64,000 nt of DNA, from NCBI RefSeq assembly GCF_900496995.4, contig NC_044016.1:25152932-25216931 (forward strand). Direction: 5' to 3'. The DNA is from Aquila chrysaetos chrysaetos. Lineage: Eukaryota > Chordata > Aves > Accipitriformes > Accipitridae. A program made the position numbers and the translations under genes. This document shows positions 13,775-22,931 of this stretch, piece by piece; position 1 is the stretch's first letter, and every line of letters starts with the position of its first letter. A model generated the notes under the pieces. It was not told the DNA's origin and did no database searches. It saw only the letters and a list, made by a program, of their open reading frames with translations.

Positions 13775-15514
13775 ATGTTAGTCACAATGTTGATTAATTT
13801 GTTTACATGGTGGCGTTTTGTAGGTCCTTATATGCTCTATGTATTGCCTGTAGTTACGTTTCTCACCTCTGGGAGAGTGATTGGGATTATCATTTTGCTG
13901 TACTGGGCAATGTCGACTTGTGAAATGATTACATCACTGGTCATGAGGTTAAGCTGGTATCTGTATGAGGCAGTGATATCATTTCCATACTTTGGGCACC
14001 TTCTATCGGATTTTATTGGTAATTACAGCCAATCCATGGGGGAGTTAGGGGGGGATACTTCCCCCCGTCCGTTCGCCTCCCTTTTCTCCTTCCGACTAAT
14101 TACAACAGCTTTTGAGAACTTTGAATATCCTTGGGATGCACAAGCCACTGTGCTGTTAGTGCTATGCCTCCTGAATATGTTTCAGGTCTTGTTTAGGGCT
14201 ACAAAAAGGCTCTTTAAGAGTACCACCCAGAGATCTGCCCCAAAGCTGGATATTCATGGGTGGCACGGCATGTGGGAGGATATGGGCAGGTATCTAGAGA
14301 ACTTCTCACCCCCAGTGGCTTGGAAGTTCACTCCTGAACAACTACAGAACCCTCATGAAGTGGTAGAATATTTGAAAGAAAAATGCTGTGGCTATTCCAA
14401 AGACGTACAACTTGCTGCACTCTGCTGGGCCCTGGCCAGTATCTACCAAACACTGCTTGATATTATGCAGCACCCTCAGGGAGAAAAGGGGGAAAAGATG
14501 GAAAACAGGGCAGCAGGCACCGTGGCTACCCCTGCCCCGGCAACAGGCACCGTGGCTACCCCTACCCCGGCAACAGGCAGCGCGGCTACCCCAACCGCAG
14601 TGACGGATACTGCAGCTAAACCAGAGAACCAACCTGTGCCGGTATCAGTCGCCCCTGTACAGAAAAAGAAACACACAAAGAAATCAGTTCGCTCAGTGAG
14701 AGATGAAGATGAACCAGGGTCATCACGAGAACAGGAGGAAGAGGCAGAACCTGAAATAATCACCCGATCTCTATCCCTGAGTGAGTTGCGTGACATGCGA
14801 AAAGATTTTAGCCGCCACCCAGGTGAGCACATTGTTACCTGGCTGCTCCGATGCTGGGATAATGGGGCTAGTAGTGTGGAATTAGAGGGTAAGGAAGCCA
14901 AGCAGTTGGGATCTCTGTCTAGGGAAGGGGGCATCGACAAGGCGATTGGGAGAAAAACACAAGTCCTCAGCCTCTGGAGGCGACTTCTGTTAGGTGTAAA
15001 GGAAAGATACCCCTTCAAGGATGAAGTTACGTGTCACCAAGGCAAGTGGACCACCATGGAGAGAGGTATCCAGTACCTGAGGGAATTAGCCGTGCTGGAG
15101 GTGATTTATAATGATCCAGAAAATGCGCAGTCACCCATAGACCCAGATGATGTCCAATGCACACAACCCATGTGGCGGAAGTTTCTACGAAGTGCACCAC
15201 CAACCTATGCCAACTCATTAGCAGTAATGTCCTGGAAAGAAGGCCATGGACAAACGGTGGATGAATTGGCTGTCCAACTCCGGCAATACGAAGGAAGTCT
15301 CTCTTCCTCCCTACGGGCCTGTGTCTCGGCTGTAGAGGAATTGTCCCGAGAGTTCCAGCAATTCAAAGTGGATATGTCTTCCTCCCCACCTGTACAGGCC
15401 CGCATCGCAGCTATTGGGAGTAAGCATTCCTCTGCCCAAGAGAGAGGAGAGAGAGAAAGTACACACGACGGGCTAACCTGTGGTTTTACCTGCGTGACCA
15501 TGGAGAGGACATGA
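13775..15514 (+). CDS. ERVL-type Gag-like protein with N-terminal membrane segments
   Basis: An open frame of 579 codons lying where gag is expected. The N-terminus is unusual for Gag: residues about 10-75 contain two or three strongly hydrophobic stretches and another lies near 122-142, all predicted membrane-spanning by eye. A threonine-alanine-proline-rich section follows, containing a tandem 10-residue repeat (three copies encoded by 14516-14605). Then comes a lysine-rich and acidic linker, and a C-terminal region (about 335-540) that probably holds the capsid-like fold. No CCHC zinc knuckle is visible. The start is the first Met, 109 bases after the LTR; a second Met is four codons on. 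It ends at TGA 15512-15514. The Gag role is inferred from position and not from a diagnostic motif. Confidence 0.75.
   Translation: MLVTMLINLFTWWRFVGPYMLYVLPVVTFLTSGRVIGIIILLYWAMSTCEMITSLVMRLSWYLYEAVISFPYFGHLLSDFIGNYSQSMGELGGDTSPRPFASLFSFRLITTAFENFEYPWDAQATVLLVLCLLNMFQVLFRATKRLFKSTTQRSAPKLDIHGWHGMWEDMGRYLENFSPPVAWKFTPEQLQNPHEVVEYLKEKCCGYSKDVQLAALCWALASIYQTLLDIMQHPQGEKGEKMENRAAGTVATPAPATGTVATPTPATGSAATPTAVTDTAAKPENQPVPVSVAPVQKKKHTKKSVRSVRDEDEPGSSREQEEEAEPEIITRSLSLSELRDMRKDFSRHPGEHIVTWLLRCWDNGASSVELEGKEAKQLGSLSREGGIDKAIGRKTQVLSLWRRLLLGVKERYPFKDEVTCHQGKWTTMERGIQYLRELAVLEVIYNDPENAQSPIDPDDVQCTQPMWRKFLRSAPPTYANSLAVMSWKEGHGQTVDELAVQLRQYEGSLSSSLRACVSAVEELSREFQQFKVDMSSSPPVQARIAAIGSKHSSAQERGERESTHDGLTCGFTCVTMERT
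14516..14605 (+). repeat. Three tandem 30-bp units inside the gag-like frame
   Basis: Units at 14516-14545, 14546-14575 and 14576-14605 each encode ten residues of the form G-T/S-V/A-A-T-P. The first two are nearly identical and the third has diverged. They lie in the flexible linker between the membrane-rich N-terminus and the C-terminal part, so copy number may vary among element copies. Confidence 0.85.
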
Positions 15515-15760
15515 GGAAGTGGGATGGAAAACCTACCTCAGTCCTGGATGCACGGGTACGGGAGTTGCGAGAAAAAGCAACCAGGAAAGAGGATTCTTCT
15601 TGGAAAAACTGCTGCTCCAGTTTCCTGTGAGGAGTCCCCCAGATGCAGTAGATGGGCTGATCACATTTCTGATCCTCTTGAAGGGACTTCTGATTCACGG
15701 GTGCGAAAAGTGAGTAACGAATATTCTAACCAGGATTAGAGGGGCCCTGCCTCCAGCCAG

Positions 15761-18121
15761 GTGGAGGAGAGGGACAACCGAGTCTACTGGACAATGTGGA
15801 TTCGATGGCCTGGCACATCAGACCCACAGGAATATAAGGCTCTAGTAGACACTGGTGCACAATGCACCCTAATGCCATCAAGTTATAAAGGGGCAGAACC
15901 CATCTGTATCTCTGGTGTGACAGGGGGATCCCAAGAGCTAACCGTATTAGAAGCTGAAATGAGTCTAACCGGGAATGACTGGCATAAACACCCCATTGCA
16001 ACTGGCCCAGAGGCCCCGTGCATCCTTGGTATAGATTATCTCAGGAGGGGATATTTCAAGGACCCAAAAGGGTACTGTTGGGCTTTTGGTATAGCTGCAT
16101 TGGAGACGGAGGAGATTGAACAGCTGTCTACCCTGCCTGGTCTCTCTCAAGACCCTTCGGTTGTGGGGTTGCTGAAGGTTGAAGAACAACAGGTGCCAAT
16201 TGCTACCACGACGGTGCACCGGCGGCAATATCGCACCAACCGAGATTCCCTGATCCCCATCCATAAGCTGATTTGCCAATTGGAGAGTCAAGGAGTGATC
16301 AGCAAGACTCACTCACCCTTTAATAGTCCCATATGGCCCGTGCGGAAATCTAATGGGGAATGGAGACTAACAGTAGACTATCGTGGGCTGAATGAAGTCA
16401 CGCCACCGCCTGAGCGCTGCTGCTGGCCAGATATGTTAGAGCTTCAATATGAACTGGAATCAAAGGCAGCTAAGTGGTATGCCACAATTGACATTGCTAA
16501 TGCATTTTTTTCCATCCCTTTGGCAGCGGAGTGCAGGCCACAGTTTGCCTTTACTTGGAGGGGTGTCCAGTACACCTGGAATCGACTGCCCCAGGGGTGG
16601 AAACACAGCCCCACTATTTGCCATGGACTGATCCAGGCTGCACTGGAAAAAGGTGAAGCTCCAGAGCACCTGCAATACATTGATGACATCATCGTATGGG
16701 GCAACACGGCAGAAGAAGTTTTTGAGAAAGGGAAGAGAATAATCCAAATCCTTTTGATGGCTGGTTTTGCCATAAAAGAAAGTAAGGTCAAGGGACCTGC
16801 ACAGGAGATCCAGTTCTTAGGAGTAAAATGGCAAGACGGGCGTCGTCAGATCCCTATGGATGTGATCAACAAAATAGCAGCTATGTCCCCACCAACTAAT
16901 AAAAAGGAAACACAAGCTTTCTTAGGTGTTGTGGGCTTTTGGAGAATGCATATTCCAAATTACAGTCAAATTGTAAGTCCTCTCTACCAAGTTACCCGGA
17001 AGAAGAATGATTTTAAATGGGGGCCTGAGCAACGACAAGCTTTTGAACAAATTAAGCGGGAGATTGTTCATGCAGTAGCTCTTGGGCCAGTCCGGGCAGG
17101 ACAAGATGTTATAAATGTGCTCTACACTGCAGCTGGGGAGAATGGCCCTACCTGGAGCCTCTGGCAGAAAGCACCTGGGGAGACCCGAGGTCGACCCCTG
17201 GGGTTTTGGAGTCGGGGATACAGAGGATCCGAGGCTCGCTATACTCCAACTGAAAAAGAGATATTGGCAGCATATGAAGGAGTTCGAGCCGCCTCAGAAG
17301 TAGTTGGTACTGAAACACAGCTCCTCTTAGCACCTCTACTGCCAGTGCTGGGCTGGATGTTCAAAGGGAAGGTCTCCTCTACACATCATGCAACTGATGC
17401 CACGTGGAGTAAGTGGGCCGCACTGATCACACAACGGGCTCGCATAGGAAACCCCAGTCGCCCAGGAATTGTGGAAGTGATCATGGACTGGCCAGAAGGC
17501 AAAAATTTTGGAATGTCGCCAGAGGAGGAGGTGACGCGGGCTGAAGAGGCCCCGCTGTATAATAAACTGTCAGAAAATGAGAGGCAATATGCTCTGTTCA
17601 CTGATGGGTCCTGTCGCATTGTGGGAAAACATCGGAGGTGGAAGGCTGCTGTATGGAGTCCTACACGACTAGTCGCAGAAACTGCTGAAGGAGAAGGTGA
17701 ATCGAGTCAGTTTGCAGAGGTGAAAGCCATCCAGCTAGCGTTAGACATTGCTGAAAGAGAAAAGTGGCCAGTGCTCTATCTCTATACCGACTCATGGATG
17801 GTGGCAAATGCCCTATGGGGGTGGCTACAGCAATGGAAGAAGAGCAATTGGCAGCGCAGAGGTAAACTCATCTGGGCTGCCGCACTGTGGCAAGATATTG
17901 CTGTTCGGATAGAGAAGCTAGTGGTAAAAGTACGCCACGTAGATGCTCATGTACCCAAGAGTCGGGCCACTGAAGAACATCAAAACAACCAGCAGGCAGA
18001 TCAGGCCGCCAAGATTGAAGTGTCTCAGGTGGACCTGGACTGGCAACGTAGGGGTGAGCTATTTATGGCTCAGTGGGCCCATGATACCTCGGGCCATCAG
18101 GGAAGAGATGCAAACATATAG
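15761..18121 (+). CDS. ERVL-type Pol: protease, reverse transcriptase, RNase H
   Basis: An open frame of 786 codons. The protease active site DTGAQC lies near residue 30. The reverse transcriptase follows, with VDYRGLNE near 205, LPQGW near 280 and the catalytic YIDD near 306. The RNase H domain begins with FTDGS near 614 and continues through a YTDSW motif near 675. The frame ends just as the integrase zinc-binding region begins, with the two histidines of that motif near the C-terminus. It is open from just after the TAG at 15737-15739; the first listed codon is GTG, so the true N-terminus probably comes from a gag-pol fusion. It lies in the same phase as gag, separated by TGA 15512 and TAG 15737. 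The element could supply active RT to other copies, but this is not shown. Confidence 0.92.
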   Translation: MEERDNRVYWTMWIRWPGTSDPQEYKALVDTGAQCTLMPSSYKGAEPICISGVTGGSQELTVLEAEMSLTGNDWHKHPIATGPEAPCILGIDYLRRGYFKDPKGYCWAFGIAALETEEIEQLSTLPGLSQDPSVVGLLKVEEQQVPIATTTVHRRQYRTNRDSLIPIHKLICQLESQGVISKTHSPFNSPIWPVRKSNGEWRLTVDYRGLNEVTPPPERCCWPDMLELQYELESKAAKWYATIDIANAFFSIPLAAECRPQFAFTWRGVQYTWNRLPQGWKHSPTICHGLIQAALEKGEAPEHLQYIDDIIVWGNTAEEVFEKGKRIIQILLMAGFAIKESKVKGPAQEIQFLGVKWQDGRRQIPMDVINKIAAMSPPTNKKETQAFLGVVGFWRMHIPNYSQIVSPLYQVTRKKNDFKWGPEQRQAFEQIKREIVHAVALGPVRAGQDVINVLYTAAGENGPTWSLWQKAPGETRGRPLGFWSRGYRGSEARYTPTEKEILAAYEGVRAASEVVGTETQLLLAPLLPVLGWMFKGKVSSTHHATDATWSKWAALITQRARIGNPSRPGIVEVIMDWPEGKNFGMSPEEEVTRAEEAPLYNKLSENERQYALFTDGSCRIVGKHRRWKAAVWSPTRLVAETAEGEGESSQFAEVKAIQLALDIAEREKWPVLYLYTDSWMVANALWGWLQQWKKSNWQRRGKLIWAAALWQDIAVRIEKLVVKVRHVDAHVPKSRATEEHQNNQQADQAAKIEVSQVDLDWQRRGELFMAQWAHDTSGHQGRDANI

Positions 18122-18929
18122 ATGGGCTCGCGATCGAGGGGTGGACTTAACCATGGACACTATCGCACAGGTTATCCATGAATGTGAAACATGTGCTGCA
18201 ATTAAGCAAGCCAAGCGACTGAAACCCCTGTCGTATGGAGGGCGATGGCTGAAATATAAACAGTGGGAGGCCTGGCAGATTGACTATATCACACTCCCAC
18301 GAACCCGCCAAGGCAAGTGCCATGTGCTTACAATGGTGGAAGCAACCACTGGATGGCTGGAAACATATCCTGTGTCCCACGCCACTGCCCAGAACACTAT
18401 CCTGGGCCTTGAAGAGAAAGTCTTATGGCAACACGGTACCCCAGAAAGAATCGAGTCAGACAACGGGACTCACTTCCGAAACAACCTCATAGACACCTGG
18501 GCCAAAGAACATGGCATTGAGTGGGTATATCACATCCCTTATCACGCACCAGCCTCCGGAAAAATCGAACGATACAATGGACTGCTGAAAACTACATTGA
18601 GAGCAATGGGGGGTGGAACTTTCAAACATTGGGATACACATTTAACAAAAGCCACCTGGTTAGTTAATACTAGAGGATCCACCAATCGGGCGGGCCCCGC
18701 CCAACCAAGACTTCCACATACTGTAGAAGGGGATAAAGTTCCTGTAGTGCACATGAGGAGTATGTTAGGAAAGACAGTCTGGGTTAGTCCTCCCTCACGC
18801 AGAGACAAACCCATCCAAGGGGTGGTTTTTGCTCAGGGACCTGGGTACACCTGGTGGGTGATGCAGAAGGATGGGGAAGTTCGATGTGTACCTCAGGGAG
18901 ATTTGATTTTGGGAGAGAATAGCCAGTGA
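18105..18929 (+). CDS. ERVL-type integrase, in a different phase from the rest of pol
   Basis: The integrase core is uninterrupted. It shows the CETC half of the zinc-binding motif near 18188, then the catalytic triad: D in WQIDY (codon 18282-18284), D in SDNG (18459-18461), and E in GKIE exactly 35 residues later. A C-terminal DNA-binding region follows, ending at a stop at 18927-18929. The phase differs by one base from the RT frame, and the change falls at about 18,100-18,120, inside the zinc-binding part. Everything else is open, so a recent one-base indel or assembly error is the simplest reading. Confidence 0.9.
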   Translation, partial: EMQTYRWARDRGVDLTMDTIAQVIHECETCAAIKQAKRLKPLSYGGRWLKYKQWEAWQIDYITLPRTRQGKCHVLTMVEATTGWLETYPVSHATAQNTILGLEEKVLWQHGTPERIESDNGTHFRNNLIDTWAKEHGIEWVYHIPYHAPASGKIERYNGLLKTTLRAMGGGTFKHWDTHLTKATWLVNTRGSTNRAGPAQPRLPHTVEGDKVPVVHMRSMLGKTVWVSPPSRRDKPIQGVVFAQGPGYTWWVMQKDGEVRCVPQGDLILGENSQ

Positions 18930-19460
18930 ACTAGGCTGTATGATATTTAACTGCTAAATAACCTGCCAATGTATGTCATTGTATCTATAGTGTCTATATG
19001 CCATATCAAGGGTATTACTGTAAGAATTACCCAAATGACTGAAGAATGGACTTTGAAACTGAGCCAAGAACAACAGTGATAGAACTTGAACTGGCGCCCA
19101 GCAATTTCCTCAAGATCAACATCTTTGACCTGCAGACCAAGGGTGTGGGTTGCATCAAATGTACCAGCCAGAAGTTCCAGAGACAGCATACAACAACCCA
19201 ACACCTCACACCATCTCTCTTATCCTGAAGAAGTGTTACAACAGATGGAGCCTCAAAGTCATGGACTAAATAAAATTGATGGACACATTGGAGGGATAAC
19301 CCATTGACTAAGGGAATACTATTTGTATGTGTGTGTGTGTGTGGGGGGGGGTGTCCATATACATATATATCTATATATAAGACAAGGAAAGTGGTAGCGG
19401 TTGATTGGAAAATGTAGGATCTGGGCATGATGTAAATGGTATAGAATAAGGGGTGGATAA
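18930..19460 (+). other. Short 3' region of the ERVL provirus, no envelope gene
   Basis: 531 bases between integrase and the 3' LTR. It holds only short frames, a TG dinucleotide run followed by a G run (about 19325-19352), an AT-rich ATATAT segment, and a purine-rich tract (AATAAGGGGTGGA, about 19445-19457) just before the LTR that fits a polypurine tract. An envelope gene is absent, not decayed. Confidence 0.8.
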
Positions 19461-19903
19461 TGTCCTGGGTTCAGCTGGGATAGAGTTAATTTTTACAGGA
19501 ACCTGGGAGGTGGGGGGGCATAGCCGGGGCAGCTGACCTGAACTAGCCAAGGAGCTATTCCATACCATGTGACATCATGCTCAGTATATACATGGGGAGT
19601 GGGCCGGGGGGGAGGGGGCTCCTGCTCTCGACTTTCGGTGGGGGAAGTGGCGGAGCGTCGGGTCCCGGGTGGTGAGCAGTTGCACTGTGCATCACTCTTT
19701 TCTGTATACTCTTTCATTAGTACCGTCGTTGTTGTTGTAACTTTTTTGCGTTGTCCCAGTAAACTGCCCTTATCCCAACCCTCGAGGTTCCAGTTTTTTT
19801 TCTTTTCTCTCCTCCGTCTCCCCCCTATCCCACCGGAGGGGGCGGGAGGAGTGAGCGAGCGGCTGCGTGGTCCTTTGTTACCGGCTGGGCTGAAACCACG
19901 ACA
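19461..19903 (+). repeat. 3' LTR of the ERVL-type provirus
   Basis: 443 bp, TG...CA ends, followed directly by the second ATTGC target duplicate (19904-19908). It matches the 5' LTR without substitutions, differing by one G in a G run and one A in the AGTAAA region. Confidence 0.95.
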
Positions 19904-19908
19904 ATTGC

Positions 19909-22334
19909 CTATGGATATATCAGAAATACACAATAGTGAAACTTATTTACCTGCTGGGGGAATACTGAGTGTTCTGGTAATGAAAATGGCTTCACTGGCT
20001 TGTAAAATGCAAAACAGCAGGGAACCCACTGGAGACCCCACAAGCATATGTCAATAAACTTACATTATTCACAAGCACACAACCCTCCCAAGACACCAGT
20101 TTCCCAGCCTCCTTTCATTTCCTGACTGCTCCTGACTGTCTCATGTTTAAGGAAAGTCAAAGACTAATTTTCTAGCTTCCTCAAGCCTCTAAAGTTTTTG
20201 CAGAAGCCAAATGATCATATGAAAAACTTTCCATTCAGATGCAAACTGAATATTTTATCTGCTAATACTTCATATTATCCAATCTAAAAGTACTACAAAG
20301 TGTGATAGCAATACAATTGTAACCATGACCATAAACGTCAGAGCGTAAATACATTTTACCAGAGTGCTCTAGCAATGCACTCAGACACAGCACTGATACA
20401 GTATGCTCTCATTCATAACGCTGTTGTTCTCTAGTTCTCTCCTTTGCATCAATCTTGACAATATTAACATCTGTAACAATCACTGACCAGTCTCATTTCA
20501 ACACTTCCAGTGTACATTGCCAAGCTCTGCAGCATATTAAGAGTAAAACAGAAAGTGGTAATCCCCACCAAAGGTGATCGTTCAGCCAAAATTCAGATCA
20601 AAGTGTTAGGACTTTAACAAAAAAAACCCATTAGAATACAAGTTGAAGCATTTGCTGTCATAACAAGATTTCCATGACTGTATTTCATGTCTCCCTTCAT
20701 TATAAATCCATTTGGCATCCTTTCTAATAGCCAGCCTACCCTCAGAAAAAAATTATTTGATGTTCCTGTGGATGTCATATGTGCCCTGTACTTTTATAGC
20801 ACTTCTATTGTAATTCAACATTAATTATCTTTCCAATTAATGTACTGCATAATGCTACAATATTAAATGCTCGCATTTTGTAAATGAGAAAATTGAGCTC
20901 AGTTCTGTCTGCTTTGATCCCATTTTACTTTTATTATAATTCAGTACCAGAATTCTTTTCCTTTTTGGTTGGGTTACTGACACCCTGAACACACACAAGG
21001 GAGCCATCGCTTGCATACAAAAGATACATTTATGCTTCTCTTTCCCAAGAAGACCTCCAATTTCTCTTTTTCAATATTATTTTAATATACTTTCCTGCCT
21101 TATGATTGTTACTGAACAGCTCATAAGGGAAATGGAGGTGACAGAAGTACTAAAAGAGCAGCATTTAGCAGTTACCATAAATTTAGACATCATAAATACC
21201 TACAACTGCTGGAAAATGGTAAATGTGAAGCAGGTCACAAATACAGAAAAAATGTAATCAAAACAGCGGTCAGGGAATGAAAAAACCTCTTCTTTAGAAG
21301 CTGAATGATCCAACATATTCCTTAAAGGTTGTGTGTCAAAAATACCACTCCAAGTTTTACTGCTGAGTACTGTAATAAAAAGAAAAGTATAAAAAAAACC
21401 ATATAGAAAGCATAAAATACAGAAATGGAAAATATATATCCAAAATTGCTTCCTGTATGTATGGCTGAAAGAATATATGACTGGTGATTTTCCACAATGA
21501 GGAGTTTAATTTTTCTGTTGGGTTTGAATCTTCAGTTTAGTTTAGTTGCTGTCAATAGCTGCAATCATTGTGGGCTACTGGATTCGACCTTCAAGGCCAC
21601 CATCTCAAAGCACTTCGCAGTGCTTTTTCATCCTTAATGAGCTTAAGTGTTTGAGGAAGGTACAAATTCTCCCTTTCTCCGGTGACATGATGTCTAGCTT
21701 GCTTTGTTACCCCAGCACATCATTTTTGACAGAACCAAATCTACAACACACAGAAAGTTGCAAAAAAAATCAGTTGCCCCTCACACTTACTAGTCTTGCA
21801 CTCAACGTTCTTTAATGCTCATCATTAGCTGGCAATTACTGCGTATGTGCGTATGCGCTGAGAAGAATGTGCAGATGAGACTGAAGGAATTTAAGAATGT
21901 CACCTATAAAATATTCCCTCAGATAGCTTAATAACCTCAGCTTAAATAACCTTGCTGGTCAAAAGGTGTAAAATTTAAGAGTAGCCTATTTAAGCATCTT
22001 GAGACTGGATTTCCTCTTGAACTGCCCTGGAATACTTCATTGTAATCTTAAACTGAGAAATACCGTGGTTTAAGTGGACAGGCTGGCTATTACTGATCCA
22101 TCAGTAATTCAGGCAACCTACTTTAATAGGAAGTAGTGCTCCTGTTTCAACATCATCCTCAATCAAAGCCTTTTCAACTTCCTTTTATTAATTGCTTAGC
22201 AATGATCTTGCCCTACTGCTACAGCAGGTACAGCTGAGGCGAATAGCCATGCAATGCTGCTGCTTTTTCCAATGCTTATGTAAAGCTTATAGGGAATCTC
22301 AGATTTGTTTGAGATAGCTTTAGCAACCTGGAAT
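19909..22334. other. AT-rich spacer between the two proviruses
   Basis: About 2.4 kb with no recognised gene, exon or mobile element. Short frames only. Confidence 0.6.
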
Positions 22335-22703
22335 TGTGGGAGCAGCTCGGAACACCTGGCATTTCTTTTCAAGAGTGACCGTTAGAATTAGTTGTGCTGC
22401 ATGTTTGCCAAGCCTTTGAAGAACTAGTTTCACAAGGTCGGGCTGGAGGATGGCCTTGTGTAGGCCTGGGAAGATGTGGCTGAAGACAGTCACGAGTATG
22501 TCTATGGAATGTTTTTATCTTTAACTGTTCTGAGGACTGGCAAACATCCCAGCTGGGCCAGATATGTGCTCCTGTGTTAGTAGTATTGGCTGTATGCCAT
22601 TAGTACTTTCTAGATCTTTGTTGAAACATATATAAGTTGGATTCTTTTGTGAAATAAAGGGAATCTTGCACAGAGAGCTTGAGCGCTTGATTCAGTTGCC
22701 GCA
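22335..22703 (+). repeat. 5' LTR of the class II provirus
   Basis: 369 bp, starting TGTGGGAGCAGCTCGG and ending TTGCCGCA. It contains a TATA box (TATATAAG, 22629-22636) and an AATAAA poly(A) signal (22653-22658) only about 17 bases further on, implying a very short R region, as in beta- and alpharetrovirus LTRs. Confidence 0.95.
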
Positions 22704-22705
22704 GA

Positions 22706-22723
22706 TGGTGAGCCCGACGTGAT
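22706..22723 (+). other. Primer-binding site, tRNA-Trp-like
   Basis: TGGTGAGCCCGACGTGAT begins 2 bases after the LTR. It differs at one base (G for C at position 7) from the tRNA-Trp complement used by avian leukosis-type viruses. Confidence 0.75.
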
Positions 22724-22931
22724 TGAGAGAAGACGACGTGATGGAGAGAAGAAGCCGGCACGATTAAGAGAAGAAAACGATGTGATCAAGAGAAGAAGAA
22801 AAGACGTCATTCCCCTTCACTGCGGAGACCATGTAATCTAATGGGGAGAGTTTTGAAGAAGTGGCCACGACTGTGAGAAAATAGATAACAGCAACCCCTG
22901 TGGAACGGGTGAGTTGCGAGATTGCGGTAGC

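Larger units (their letters stand above)
13223..19903 (+). mobile_element. Complete env-less ERVL-type endogenous retrovirus (6681 bp)
   Basis: The order is 5' LTR (13223-13665), primer-binding site (13674-13691), gag-like frame (13775-15514), protease-RT-RNase H frame (15761-18121), integrase frame (to 18929), a purine-rich tract, and 3' LTR (19461-19903). No envelope frame fits in the 531 bp between integrase and the 3' LTR. The LTRs begin TG and end CA and are flanked by ATTGC on both sides. The two LTRs differ only by two homopolymer-length changes (a G run and an A run) and have no substitutions over 443 bp, so the insertion is recent. Breaks seen are two stops between gag and pol and a phase change before integrase. 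The ERVL assignment is inferred from LTR start, duplication size, missing env and pol sequence. Confidence 0.93.

Noticed and set aside
14476-15018. 180-codon minus-strand frame inside the ERVL gag
   Set aside because: Shadow of the gag frame; its repetitive Val/Ala/Gly composition simply mirrors the 30-bp repeats.
19321-19380. TG-dinucleotide and ATAT run considered as a regulatory element
   Set aside because: It looks like an ordinary microsatellite in the untranslated 3' part of the ERVL provirus; nothing else supports a function.
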